Below, piece after piece: positions 9,590 to 21,529 of a stretch of 64,000 nt of DNA. Position 1 is the first letter of the stretch. Each line of letters opens with the position of its first letter. A program made the translations under genes and the position numbers. The notes beneath the pieces are model-generated. The model had not been told where the DNA came from and did not search any database. It worked only from the letters and a program-made list of their open reading frames with translations. Origin of the DNA: Sternotherus odoratus (taxonomy: Eukaryota; Chordata; Testudines; Kinosternidae); contig JAVMKO010000010.1 in NCBI GenBank assembly GCA_032164245.1, positions 31,198,189 through 31,262,188 on the forward strand. Direction: 5' to 3'.

Positions 9590-12509
9590 GGCTTGTGCAG
9601 TGCGCGAAATGGGACTGGAAATGGCCCATCTAAGGGACCCACAAACTCCTACTCTCAAGAGCAAGCCGAGGTTACTGTGACTTGTCCCAGTCTCAGGCCA
9701 GTGGGCTCTAGGACAACTACTTCTAAGGGGAGGGAGAAACCAGAATGGCCCCTGACCTGTAGGAGGCTCTCACAATGGAACCCCCCAGTGATGGGGATGA
9801 TGTCTCCTGGCTTGTGAAGCAGAGGGTCAGGCCCTTGGCTGCCTCGCCTCCAGCCCTGATGTCAGAGGGGTGTCTGGCTGTATGTTGTTCCTTCCTCCTC
9901 TGGTCTGCTGCAGGAGTGGGAGCCTGGGGCAGTTTGGGGGCTATGGAGGGTGTATGGGAGGTGGCTCATCCAGGCAGCTGTTTGCTTTACTTGTGCCTAA
10001 GGCAGACAGTCCTCCGACATTCAGTCCACTCACGTCACGCATCTGGGTGGCACTGGCCAATGATCACACCAGCGTTTGCAGACAGGTGTTGTCTTCTCTC
10101 CCACAAAGCCACCAGGATCGGCGGAGGGTGTCTACTCTAACAGAGATTGAGCCTGGAAATTGTTTCTCCACACTATCCCCCCACTTCACCTGAATCTAGC
10201 TGACAACGGGGTTGCTTCTGGGTAGCAGGATGGATTTCTTGCCTCTTTCATTGTCTCTGTTCTTCCTCTCCCCCCGCCATCTCCTGGTTTCCCTCTTCCT
10301 TCTTTTCTCTCTTTCCCCCCTTCCTGCTTTCCTCTCCTCTCTCATCCTCCCCAATGGCATTCTGGGTCTTTCTCCCTCTTGGGCAACTCGAGATTCCAGG
10401 CCGACTTTGAGGCATGGGGGTGGGAGGCAGTGCAATTCTGAGCAAGCCTGTTGGCTTCAGTGAAGCTACTCACATGATTCGGGGCTGCAGGATTGGGCCC
10501 TGGATGGCGCTGCTGCTCTCTCCTGTGTCATTCTGACACAGATCCCTGTCTGCAGAAATAAGGTAGATACAGGCAGAGATCTCTGTACGATATCTAGAAC
10601 TTAGTCGTTTCTTGGACAAAGTGTCTGTTTTGCAGGAGTTGATCTTGTGTAATTGGTGTGGTGATCACGTGACCCATATCTCTGCCCAAGAGGAGGGATC
10701 ATGCAGAAAGGCAGCGGCAGCAGCCCTTGCCCTGTAGTCCCAGGCTGCAGTGTGCTGGTGGCACTCACAAGCAGTCGTAAATTCCATTTCACTCATATCT
10801 GCAAAAGCTGATGCAGTCAAATAAAGCTGTTCTGACAGCAGCGTTTAATAGCCCTGCTGTCTGCAAAACCCCGGGTTCACACGCTCGCTGACAATGGATG
10901 TGTGTTTTCACAAAGCGAGAATTTACTGTCTTAGCACCGGATTTACAGCCCCACCAGCCACTCAATACTCATGCACACAAAGTAGGGAGCAGGAGAGAGA
11001 GACAATGCTTGTTCATCCCCCAAAGCAGCTTTTGTGCATCCCTGCTTGCTGAAGTCAGCAAAAAATTAACTCATCGGTCACCATGGCTGGGGCACAGGGA
11101 GGAAGCCAGCCAAGCCCAGGGAATGCAGACAATGGCAGCAAGGTGTCCCTCCTGTCAAAGTCCTTTGTCTTTGCCATGCATATTTGAGCTGTGATTTGAG
11201 ATGTGGTACTGATTGCAGTGCTTTGTGCCAAGAATGGCGCAAGGCTCCCTGTGCCCCCTAACTATCCCCTCCTCCCACCTCTGCTATGCCCTTGGGGAAG
11301 GTGTAGATTGATAGGAGTAGGGTGTCTTTTAGATGAAACATGGAACCAAGATCCTCACCACCTGTGGCCATTAAAAATTGGATGGTACTTTTCACACGAG
11401 CAAGGGCACCCTGCACTAATTCCAGCTTCAGTATTAATGATGACACTGGAACAAATCCAGCTCTAGTTCAACTCCATTGACTTTAATAGAGTTGCATGAA
11501 GGAAGAATTTGGCTCATTCTGCCTGCTTTAATTCCCTCTGCAGTTTTAACTGGATCCAGCGTTCTTTGTTTCCTGCCTTGTGCTGTTCCAGTGCACTGTT
11601 GCATGCCACCCCAGAGGTAGCTGCATTTCAGTGATTCATAGCAGTGCATGGCTGTGCTTTTTTCCTGATTGTAGTCAAGCCAGTTTCTAACACTTTGATG
11701 GAAACAAGCGTTGAACTTGCTATCTACATGACCATGGGGGTGCCAGTCACAGCCTGCATGGCACACATCAGTACTTGTAATTACTATCAGGACCAGAGGC
11801 TGCATGGTTAGTCATCTTATTACCACATGGATCTTCTTGGGATGCTTTCTTTTCTGACAGTGTTCAAAGTTTGGGCTTTGGCCTCTCCATGGTGAAAGGT
11901 GCAGCCAGCTGTCATGATAAAGCCCTCTTCTAACACAGCCCGGCCTTGAGTGGGAATGGTTCACTTGTGCCAATGTGGACTGTGATAGAGGTAAGAGCTC
12001 ACAAAAGTCATCTCATGTATTCTTTAGTATCTAAGGTAAATTTCCAATCAAAACTCTTGATGGAATCCATCGAGCTAGCGACAGGGCCTCACGGAGGTTT
12101 GCCCTCTCTGGGGCAAAATCTGTAACTGAGACACAGAAAAAACAAACAACCCGAGGGTGCAAAAACATTGAGAGGAGGCCCAGGTTGGTTTGGGGGCCCT
12201 CTGAAAGGGCGGGCCCCAGGGCTAATGGCTCCTCCACCCCCAGGTGGCCCTAACTATTTATCTACCTATCTAGGTTAGGGATCTGTATGCTGCCTTTCAG
12301 CAGACTGGCAAACTTCATGGAACATTCAACTCCTTCCCTGTCCCTGGTTACACAAAGCTCTGGTTGGGCTAGGGACAGCGGTTTAATGTCATTCTGGTTG
12401 TGGTATCAAAGGGGTGGGGTTTGCAACATTCCCAAAAGATGGTCAGACTCTGGGGTGGGACGATCACCTCTGGAATTTGCTCTGCAGCCCTCTGGCCCAC
12501 TTTTGAAGC
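9590..12509. other. Non-coding, includes a pyrimidine tract
   Basis: No gene seen. A strongly strand-biased pyrimidine tract of about 110 bp lies at 10238-10352. A CCATTGACTTTAATAGAG phrase near 11474 belongs to the dispersed TTGACTTCAATGG word family. Confidence 0.5.
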
Positions 12510-12625
12510 ACAATTTGCCCCAGTGAATTTAAGTGACTTGCCTAAGTTCGTACAGTGAGTCTGTAGCAGAGCCAGGAATAAAACCTGGGGGTCCTGATGC
12601 CTACTCTTCTGTTCAAACCACTAGA
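12510..12625 (-). repeat. tRNA-derived SINE remnant (MIR-like), 5' part
   Basis: The + strand reads AAGTGACTTGCCTAAG, then CAGAGCCAGGAATAAAACC, then AACCACTAGAGCC. In reverse complement this is the tRNA-like head of MIR-type amniote SINEs, covering the B-box region and the internal promoter. It is diverged and the tail is missing. Confidence 0.6.
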
Positions 12626-12857
12626 GCCAACTTTGTAGCACAATCAGCTGCTGTTCGAATGGCCGTCGATGGAGCCAGGCAGCAGGTCCAACTCAGGCTG
12701 GTTGGCAGAGGCGGGGTGAGGCAGTGACATCAGTGACCTTGCTGATTTATTCATTAGACAGTGTTTAGGAAAGGGAGAGGATTGATTTGTCTGTCAAACA
12801 CAACACCAAACGAGGAGGCCTGTGAGAAGAGGACTAATTGTGCATCTGACACGGAGG

Positions 12858-12937
12858 CGAGAATCTGACTCATCCATTCAGGCACCTTTTAATTTTATTT
12901 TCCTGCCATTCAATCCTTCCACTTTTCATTCTTTCCA
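12858..12937 (+). repeat. 80-bp direct repeat, copy 2
   Basis: Second copy of 9510-9589, with 79 of 80 bases identical, 3.35 kb downstream in the same orientation. The near identity contrasts with the heavy decay of the neighbouring SINE remnants. That points to a recent duplication, gene conversion or an assembly artefact. Confidence 0.95.
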
Positions 12938-13034
12938 CTGTCTCAGGCAGCTTATTGATGTGAACCTAAATTTAAGGGGTTATTTTGCATCTAAAAGTAG
13001 GCTAACCAGAATGCAATGAGATGCTGGAGCAGGC

Positions 13035-13290
13035 TCTGAATTATTATTTGTTCTTGGTATTACAGTGGTGGCTAGAAACGCCCCCTGAGACCAGGACACC
13101 ATTGTGCTAAGCACTGTACACAAAGGGAGAGATGGTTTCTGCCTTGAAAAGTTCACAATCTACAGAGTCATGTCAGAATTATTCCATGTTACCGAGGGGA
13201 AACTGAACCACAGAGATTAACTCATTTGCCCAAAGTCATGTAGGAAATCTGTGGCAGTACTGAGAATGGATCCCAGATCTCTTGAGTCCT
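13035..13290 (-). repeat. tRNA-derived SINE remnant (MIR-like), nearly full length
   Basis: The + strand shows the family landmarks in order: ATTATTATTTG tail, ATTACAGTGGTGGCTAG, CCATTGTGCTAAGCACTGTAC, AAGTTCACAATCTAC, GAGGGGAAACTGA, TTTGCCCAAAGTCATGTAGG and GAATGGATCCCAGATCTC. The element is therefore antisense. Copies at 19420, 22495 and 24620 share the same layout. Confidence 0.65.
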
Positions 13291-13294
13291 GGGG

Positions 13295-13985
13295 TAAAAT
13301 TTTCCAGGTGTCTAGGTGATGTAGGAGCTTATACTCCATATTCAGAAGCTTTTAAGGCACTTGGGACCAGATTTTGGAAGGTACCGACACATGCACCTGG
13401 GCGCTTAGTGGGACATTTAAAAGCTACTGAGTTCAGTGGCTCTGTGGCATCTATTTGGGTACCCGAGGAGCGGCTGGGGTAAACCCCTTAGCTAAAATGC
13501 TAACAGGGCGAGGTAGAGAGGCACAGGCACTCAGCAGGGAGCCCAGCTGTAAGCCCTAAGGAGGGCTAGCTCAGAGCAACAAGCTGAGCCAAGTGGGAAC
13601 AGCTGGGCTAAGGACTGGGAGGGCTATGAAAACCTCAGTGTGGAGGCTAGCCTGGGAGGAGACAGGAGGGCTGTCTCTGTTTCTTTACCCACTGCAGGGA
13701 GCCTCAAAGGCCGGGAACCCTGGGAAGGGTCCGAGGGTGATTGTTGTTGGGGGAATTGGGACTGCATAAGAGCACTGTCAATAAAGACATGAAGGTGAAA
13801 CTGTTGAAGTAGGTGGTGGGACTCTTATTAAACCAGCCCAAACACAGGGGTGCAGGCACGAGGGGGTGGAAACCTGTGTGGACCCTATGACAGGCTCCTA
13901 ACTGCCTAAATTGCTTTTGAAAATGAGACTGAGGCTCCTAAATCACATAGATGCTTTTGAAAATGATCCCCAGCCTAGAGCCAGG
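13295..13985. repeat. Dispersed turtle repeat split by an LTR-like insertion
   Basis: The flanks (13295-13485 and 13906-13975) carry the recurrent wording TTTTGAAAATGA and GGCTCCTAAATCACAT, typical of one dispersed family. They are interrupted by about 400 bp (13500-13900) rich in AGCTGGGCTAAGGACTGGGAG-like sequence with an AATAAA signal near 13780. This insertion resembles the end of a retroelement. I could not fix its edges or a clear duplication. Confidence 0.4.
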
Positions 13986-15740
13986 CAACCCTTTCATTGT
14001 GGCTGTTTAATCCACCCCAGATGATGACATCACAGGACTGTCCCTTACCCTAGCTCACATCCACGGTGTTCAAGGCATGGTGCTTACCCACCTGTGTTCC
14101 CTTTGCAGTTCTTGCAGCGCAGGGATTTGTGTTTTGTGCTCCTGTGAATTCCTGGAGAGTGTGAATAATTTGCCAGGCTTTGTTTTCTCAGATGCTGTCC
14201 CTGGTTTTATTGTTCTCTAAGCACGCTGTAAAATGTTCTGTCTTATTCATGACAAAACACCAGTTCCTTCCCTTATCCTCATAACTGGAAGCCAGGCAAG
14301 TTGCTCTTCCCCTCCATGGGAGAGATCAGAGAAGTGCCCTTCTTAAAGAGAAGTGACCAGTGCTGCCATGACTGAGATCAATCTAATTATCCTGTCCCTT
14401 TGTCAAGCTGTATTTCTTATATCCGAGCACCCAGTGTCCTGTCTTTATCCTCAGAGCTTCTTCAGCCTTGCACTAGCAGTGGTCTTCAACCTGTGCCCAG
14501 AAGGAATGGAGAGATCACCATTTTGCTGGGGCATCTGAAGGGAATTCAGTCTTTGTTCACTGCTGGGCTTCTTTTCCTGCCAATGACTCCTAACCCTGAC
14601 CTGGGAACAGTCTTTGGGGGCCATCAAAGTCCATGGAGAGACTTCCATTGACTTCAGTGGGCTTGGTGTCAGATCCTGACTGAGCATGTGAGGGAGAATT
14701 CACTGTCTGTGCTAGTTTGGTTCTTGGATTCTTCCTCACTGCTCGGGTAAAGCAGGAGCTTTGGAAAAATTCTTACACCTACAGGAATAGGTACGGTACT
14801 CATTTGCAAGTGTAGGGAACTGGATTTTGCAGTGCCTTTATTTGCCATTACCATTTTTGCTCTGTAATTTGTGTTCCTCCTCCATAAATTTGGGGCTTTT
14901 ATTCTCTAGCTGCATAGTTTTGCCCCGTTGCTCCAGCTCCATCACTTTGTGCAATCAGCCTACTGAAAGTGGTTCCATCTTGTATTGAGAATAATCAGTC
15001 AGTTAATTATGTAAATGAAGGAAGCCCAGCATTTCTGACTCCTGTTGCAAAGCAGAGGCAGCATGAGTCTGCCGGTTTATTTATGCGTTCCCAGTGAGCT
15101 GTTCCTTTAAGCCATGTATTACACCCTACGCAGGCTTTAAGACGTGAACGAAAATGCCAGCTGAGAGATTCCAGGGCTGCTGGAAAGCAAAGAAGGATTA
15201 ATACATAAGAATTGAATGCCCCCCTCCCTACTCCCTTCATTCCTATGCAGATAAATGAGGGATACCCTCAGCATGAGGGCAGTACGGTTGGAAAACCAAC
15301 TGTTCTGCCACTGTTTGGAGAGTCTCCTGGAGCTTTCAGAGAGGATAGCAATAAAAGTAACGAACAAACAAATGATGGGTGATCCTGCAAAGATCTGGCT
15401 AATCCTACCTTGCATGTCTATGTAGCGCCTTCTGTCCGTTTGAGGATCTCAAAGCACGAATGCATTAAGAAATGCTATGTAGCCCTTCATAAGCCTGGTC
15501 TCCACCATGATGCCAGTGGTGAGCTGCTGGGCATGTAACAGCCAGGCAAGTGGCCTGCTAATGATTTAGTAATTAATATGTGTTGTTCACTTAACAGCCC
15601 TCTGAAACCACCAAACTGGACACTTGCTAAGAGATGCACTTTGAGTTCTTACCACTGGCCTCATCGCTGTCTTTCCTTCCTTCTTCTCTCATTGCTTTCC
15701 ACTCTCCCCTCTCCCAGCTTTGTCCCGAGTTTGATCGTCT
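13986..15740. other. Non-coding, no gene seen
   Basis: Short frames only. Contains one TTCCATTGACTTCAGTGGG phrase near 14643. No transposon structure or RNA gene recognised. Confidence 0.5.
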
Positions 15741-15985
15741 GCTCCTTGAGTCAAGAACTCGTTTATTTTATTGTAGGTTTGTACAGTGCCTCGAACTGTG
15801 TGGCCCTGATCCTGACTGGGCCTGATTTATACACGTGACACACAAGAATCCCTGGGAGACAGGAGGACAGAGCTGTTAAGTGACTAGTCCATGGCAGCAG
15901 AGCAATTTAATGGCAGAGCCAGGACCCAGATCTCCAGATTCCAGTTCCCATGCTTTACCCACTACTAGACCAAGTGTCCCCTCAG
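15725..15985. repeat. SINE remnants, two opposite fragments
   Basis: 15740-15830 reads as the sense 3' half of the MIR-like family (CTCCTTGAGTCAAGAACTCG, GTTTGTACAGTGCCTCG, GGCCCTGATC). 15843-15985 reads as the antisense 5' half (GTTAAGTGACTAGTCCATGG, GCAGAGCCAGGACCC, CCCACTACTAGACC). The two face each other, so this is either two insertions or one rearranged copy. Confidence 0.55.
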
Positions 15986-16359
15986 GAGAAGCTCCTCTAT
16001 GTTCAGACACTTGCCTGAATCTCTTTGGGTGAATGATCGAGTAGGAAAGCCTGAAAGTTTTCTCACTTAGCAGCAGCAGCTGGGTTTCAGTGAAGCTGGA
16101 AATGCTACAAGAGTACAACCTTCCCCCTGGCACTTGGTATGGCTCCTCCCAGTCCCATCTGGGCTGAGGGCCCCCAGACCCATCTGGGCTGAGGACCCCC
16201 AGAAGTGTGCACTGATGAAGGAAAGAAAGGTGGATGGAAAATGTTAAGCAAACTCTACCTCATGAATGGTTTGGGGTGAAGGTTCAGGGTGATACAAAGG
16301 ACAGAAACATCTTTTAAAGGTTAAGAATCTCAAGATTTCTACTTAGTGTGCAAATCTGA

Positions 16360-16425
16360 GTAAGAATTTTCATTTCTCTGTGCCTTGGTTTTTCCATCTG
16401 TAAAATGGGGAAAGTGATGGATCCA
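16360..16425 (+). repeat. MIR-like SINE core fragment
   Basis: The wording TCTCTGTGCCTTGGTTTTTC followed by CATCTGTAAAATGGGGAAAG matches the central core of MIR-type SINEs almost word for word. Both ends are lost. Confidence 0.75.
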
Positions 16426-16429
16426 TATC

Positions 16430-19410
16430 ATGGCGGGGATGGGTGGGACAGGCCTGAGAGGCTAAGTTACTTTTATCTGCAGAGAGCTCCAGTGCTAGAG
16501 TAGGGCAAAGCACTATTTAATATTCATTGACTGATACTGTATCATTTCATTCAGTATAAAATGGTGTGTGGACCATTTTCCTAGTTTCTAAAGAGACCCA
16601 GGGTGAAATGAGCAGCATCATTTGGGAGAGAATAACGTAGACTAGAGGTTAAGAGACATCTCTCACTGGTGGAGTTAATGGGCTGCACTTTTGTGTTGGC
16701 TGTTCATTTACATAGCACACGCAGCCTTACAAGCTTTAGCATCAATCACAATGGTGGGGAGTTCGGCTGTCACTTGGGGATTTAAACCCTTTATAAGTCG
16801 CTTCATCTCTTGATGTTGAAAAGACAAAAATAATGAACCTCTCAAAAGGAGGTGCCAATTGTCCTCCCGGTCCATTGTGGCGTTGTTTGGACACCAGCTA
16901 TAGAAGGCTAGAGTCAAAGAAAACTTGTTGAATGACTAAATCGGCTTACAGAGCTTTGTAGCGATTTATTCCGGTCTTTGGTCCTTTGGGTTTGTGTGCC
17001 TCTCGTAAATGAGCTTATTATTCTATCATGATTCATGGCTCTGCAGAGGGTGTCTGTGCTGCCAGGGAAGAGAGAGGAGCTGGCGCTGGAATATTTGAAG
17101 TGTAGATCAAAGAGAGGTAAAGTTGAAATGCAGAGGAAGGGAGAGGAAAGGAATGGCTGGCCAAGGAGAGGGCTGATGGATAACCGCATATGTGATGCAG
17201 CTAGAGCAGGAGATGACCCTCCATGATCAGTACCATCCCTATCCCTGGCGCTCATTTCCGGGGCTTTAGAACTTGCTGGATGATTTGATGTCTCTCAAAA
17301 TACCATGTCACCACTCACAACCTCTCTCAAGGGCAGCTTCCAACCCCTGCCTTCTTTCCTGGGAACTTTCACATTCTTCTTTCCTTCCTCCAGGGATCCG
17401 CTCCCTCTCCACTTAGGGAAATTCAACCTTCCTCCTCTGGTGACTGGGTTTCTTATGGGGATGCTCTGCTCCTCCACAGGTCAAGCTGTCCTAAGTGTCC
17501 TTCCTGCCCCAGAGATCAAACTTCGCTTAGAACATATGATATCTTGTCCTATTTACTAGCACTGCACAGCTGGCTTAGTCACACTGGGACCCCTCTGTCA
17601 CTGGAGATTAATGCCACAAATGGAAACCAGCAGGCGGCTTGAGACAGCCCTTCAAGATGTCCCAGCCCATCATCCACATGTCTGATCTAATCTGTCTGTC
17701 AATGTCTCCTTGATAAGAGTGTGACAGCTTGAGCCAGGCTGCTTAGCCAGATGCCACAGCATGTTTGGTGCCTCTGAGTTGTCAAGGCAATAAATGATCC
17801 ATCTTTGAGTCCCTCCCTTTATCTTTCCAGGGGACTGTGTGAGAGCTGTGTCTCCACACAGGCCTCACCTGGCCATGAACTAGGTGGGTTTTCTCTTAAT
17901 TATTCAGCCACAGACCAGGTGAGAGGGCCATGGTGCAAGCCATGTAGGTCCAGTGTCAGTCTTGAGTGAGTCCTTTTAGTTTTCTCAGAGACTCTCTAGG
18001 CAAAGGGATCTTTGTATATCACCTGATAGCTGCTGGTGCAGCGGTGGCCATGTTCACTCAGACCTGACCTTTGGAGGTCTCCTCCTCTGATCCTGGTCTC
18101 TAGAGTCACTTAGGAAGTCAGGACCTGATTCTTCTCCCCTTTACACTAGCATAAATCAGGAATAACTCCACTGAAGTCTGTGGAGTTACACCAGTGTGAA
18201 CCAGTGGACAATCATGCTCACAGTCTTCATGTTTACTTTGTCCTGAACTTTCTCCACACGCTTCTCTACTGATGGACCCACGTTTCTGGACTGGAGCAGC
18301 CTTTCTTTTTTGGGCAGCAGGTGGGGTGTTTTTATTCTCTGTGTTTGTTCCCTCATGGGTTTGATGCTCACACTTACTGGATCTCGCTCTGCCTTGTCTC
18401 TCTCCATATTACTTCCATTGTGGAGGTTGGAGGCATGCCTGAAAACAAATGTGCATGAGGAATGGGCAAACCAGTTCAGACACAATAAAAGGCACCCTGA
18501 GTAATCTCTCCAGGCCCAGTCTGAACCTCTTCTGAGTATGGAGATGGGATGGGTAATTTTTAAAATTCTTGCTCTTTTCATGTGTTTGGGGATTTGTAGC
18601 AGAGGTGGAATGCTTTGCTGCCATGACATGTGGGGTGGGCATGGCAGCACCAGCCCAGCCCAGAGCAGGAAGCTCTAGCATACAATGAGAGAGCTTCTTT
18701 TTCTGCGACTATCAACCTTGGAGAGCAGATCCGAGTGGTCCTACATGAACGTGTGGGTTCTTTGCTTCTCTTGCCTGAACTAGCAGACTCCTTGACCATG
18801 CCAACTACTAAAATAAATCCAATAAATTAGAAAGAGGGAGATGGGGGAGGAACCTGTTTGACGTCAGTGGGGTTTTGCACAGCATCCACATCAGCACAAA
18901 GTAGCCCATGGCTGAGGACCATCTCCCGAGGCTCCTGGCACTAACCATTCAAGCATGCACGTATCTTTGCATTTGCCTGCTGTGCCAGATGTTCCCTGAA
19001 GCTGAGCCTCAGCAGACTGGGATTTCTCCAAATCCACTGGAACATGGTAAGGAAGGGGCAGGGAATCAGCCCAACGTGAGGCCAGGACTACATGAAATAG
19101 TGCAGGTAATGGCAGACTTCTGCTTGAATTTGGTGCGTGCTGTTCGCTGGATTGGGCAGGTTGTGGCATGCTCCAGCAGTCAAGGCGAGGGGTTTAATGC
19201 CTGTTTAACATGAACCCTTGCTGATGGAGGAAGGAGCCACTTCCTGCTAATCCAGTATGGGGCAGGCTGGAGAGGGTTATAACGGTTGGCAGTTGGCTGG
19301 GGAGCGCTTAAGGGATTGGTTTGGTGTTTGCATGGGGTGCAAAGAAGAGAGCCAGTGAAGCTTGCTGTGGTTTAAAGAGAAACCAAGTAACCAGGTAGAT
19401 AAGAAGAGAA
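16430..19410. other. Non-coding, no gene seen
   Basis: Several frames of 60-154 codons lie on opposite strands over the same bases, with no domain signature. 18120-18190 has the dispersed CTCCACTGAAGTCTGTGGAG phrase. Nothing else could be supported. Confidence 0.5.
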
Positions 19411-19419
19411 GGGATGTGA

Positions 19420-19690
19420 TATTTTTATTATCATTACTGTTTATAGTACAGTGGTCCCTAGGAGCTCAGCTGAGGTCAGGGCACCATTGTGCTGGATGCT
19501 GTACAAAGAAATAGTGAGAGACAAGCCCTACCCCAAAGACTTACAATTTAAATAGACAAAGAGCCCAAGGAGGTATTTCTGTTTCACAGATGAGGCACAG
19601 GGAGATTGCATGAGCTTGGGCAGGTGTGCAGGGAGCTTGTTACAGAGCTGGGGGGTGAATCTGGATTGCCCACATCTCCACCCAGTGTTC
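19420..19690 (-). repeat. tRNA-derived SINE remnant (MIR-like)
   Basis: The antisense landmarks occur in order: TTTTTATTATCATTACTG, GTACAGTGGTCCCTAGGAGC, CACCATTGTGCTGGATGCTG, AAGACTTACAATTTAAATAG, TTCACAGATGAGGCACAGG and GAATCTGGATTGCCC. Same family and orientation as 13035-13290. Confidence 0.65.
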
Positions 19691-19699
19691 CAGAAATAG

Positions 19700-20509
19700 A
19701 CAGCGGCAAAGGGCCCAAAGTAGAGGTGCAAATCAAATTCCCAGCTGGGAGAGACTGATGCTTCTTCACCGGAGCTGCAGCTGCTTCCACCAGCTCTCAG
19801 TGTGGCTTGGGGCCAATCTGTGCCATGGAAATAAGACACGAAAGAGAGAGAGTGCGCGGTTGATTCCATGTGAGAGATCAAACCTGGGGAGGAAAAGGGG
19901 GGTGACACCCACAGCAAATTGAGAGGAAATCTACCAGAAGAAATTACAGGGGATTTTTTTTTTAAATGGTGGTTTTAATGGCTGAAATAATAAGGAGGGA
20001 ACAGCTCGGAGAGGGCTGCTGGTCTTGAGGAGATGTGGAGGCTGGGGACAGCAGCAGGAGCACAGCCAAGAGTGCCTGCAACAACGCTGCCTCTCCAGAA
20101 TGGGGGAGCATCTCAGCGGCTGTTAGAAAATGCCACTGAATAATAAAACTGAGTGATGACTGATGTCTAGATGTTGTGTCACTGGTTAGGAGAAGGTCCA
20201 GGGTTAGCTATGGATCCCGTCTGGCAAAGTACTGAGCCCCTCCGGTTGCGGCCAAAGGGTCCTCAGCTCTGTGGGTTCAGGACTGGGCCCCTTGCTTGTT
20301 TGAAGCGCAGCGCTCTCTGGGAAAGGCTTGGTGTTGGATTGAGACTCTGCCAGTTCCCCCAAGACTCAGCACAGCACATGGGCTGGGCTTTTCAAAGGAG
20401 TGTGACATGCTCAGGTTCTCCAAACGCACTGCAATTCAATGGGACTTGGATGCCTGACTTCCTTAGGCTCCTTTCAAACTCCCAGCTGTTTTCCTCAGTG
20501 ACATGTAGA
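19700..20509. other. Non-coding, no gene seen
   Basis: No recognisable repeat or exon. A CTGCAATTCAATGGGACTTG phrase near 20428 belongs to the dispersed word family. Confidence 0.45.
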
Positions 20510-21218
20510 ACAGGAACAAATGGATATAAACTGGCCATCAACAAGTTTAGGCCTGAAATTAGAGGAGGGTTTCTAACCATCAGAGAAGTGCAGTTGTGGA
20601 ACAGTCTCCCGAGGGGAGCAGTGTGGGGCAAACTACCTAACTGGCTTCAGGACTGAACTTCATAAGCATATACCATGGCAGGGGGCCAATCTGCGATCGT
20701 TAGCAGCAAATATCTCCAATGGCTGGTGAGGGGACGCTAGATGGGGCGGGCTCTGAGTTACTACAGCGAATTCTTTCCCAGGGGGGTTTCTGGTGGGTGG
20801 TGGATTTTCTGTAACTTGAAGCCTTTAAATTGTGATTTGAGGACTTCAGTAACTCAGCCAGGGGTCTGTTAGAGGAGTGGGTGGGGGGGCATGATCAGCA
20901 TTCACATTGCACGCCCCCTCTACCAGGGTAGAGTAGAGGGTAGGAGGGTAGGTTGTTTATTAGAGGAGTGGGGGGGGGCACGATCAGCATTCACATTGCA
21001 TGCCCCACCAGTACCAGGCCCAAACCAGGGAAGCTAATGATCCAACTGCCGGACTAAATTCAATGATGAGTCCTGGTCATGTGCCACCTGAGGCACATTG
21101 CGCATGCGCTAAGAAGAAGACGGCAGGAGTGGGTGGGTGAGGTTCTGTGGCTGCAATGCACAGGAGGTCAGACTAGATGACCATGATGGTCCCTTCTGGC
21201 CTTAAAATTTATAAGTCT
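20510..21218 (+). mobile_element. CR1 LINE 3' end, interrupted by a 239-bp insertion
   Basis: 20510-20885 carries the CR1 3'-region wording of turtles: ACAAATGGATATAAACTGGC, TTTCTAACCATCAGAGAAG, GAGTTACTACAGCGAATTC and GATTTGAGGACTTCAGTAAC. The element resumes at 21125 and ends GGTCAGACTAGATGACCATG, then TTATAAGTCTAC. The break is marked by the 13-bp direct repeat AGGAGTGGGTGGG at 20873-20885 and 21125-21137. Confidence 0.8.
20886..21124. repeat. 239-bp insertion in CR1 with internal 91-bp partial duplication
   Basis: The insert is flanked by the 13-bp repeat AGGAGTGGGTGGG. It includes the end of a motif TTAGAGGAGTGGG...CAYGATCAGCATTCACATT that occurs twice, at 20869-20917 and 20960-21006 (91 bp apart). 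The first copy begins in CR1 sequence, so CR1 sequence was itself duplicated. The rest of the insert is unfamiliar. Confidence 0.7.
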
Positions 21219-21383
21219 ACATACTAGGGGCCAGATTCTGACCACTGTCTTCATGACGAATGCGACCTTATTCCTCGAGTAGTCGCCGGTGTAACTCCAT
21301 TGTGGTCTTGTGCCTGGTTGATTTACTGTTGGTGACAGATTCCTCATCACTTGGAGTTTTTCATTCAAGACTGGGTGTCTTCC

Positions 21384-21525
21384 TAAAAGACGTGCTCTAG
21401 CTCAGCCATATGGTACTGGGTTTGATGCAGAAATCAGTGGGTGAAATTCTGTGGCCCGTGGTGCGCAGAAGGTCAGACTCGATGGTCACACTGGTCCCTT
21501 CTGTCCTTAACACCTATGAATCTTT
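21384..21525 (+). mobile_element. CR1 LINE 3' terminal fragment
   Basis: Ends with AAGGTCAGACTCGATGGTCA, then ACTGGTCCCTTCTGTCCTTA, then CCTATGAATCT, the CR1 3' end including the start of its 8-bp terminal repeat. It lies 170 bp downstream of the previous CR1 end in the same orientation. Confidence 0.7.
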
Positions 21526-21529
21526 CAGC

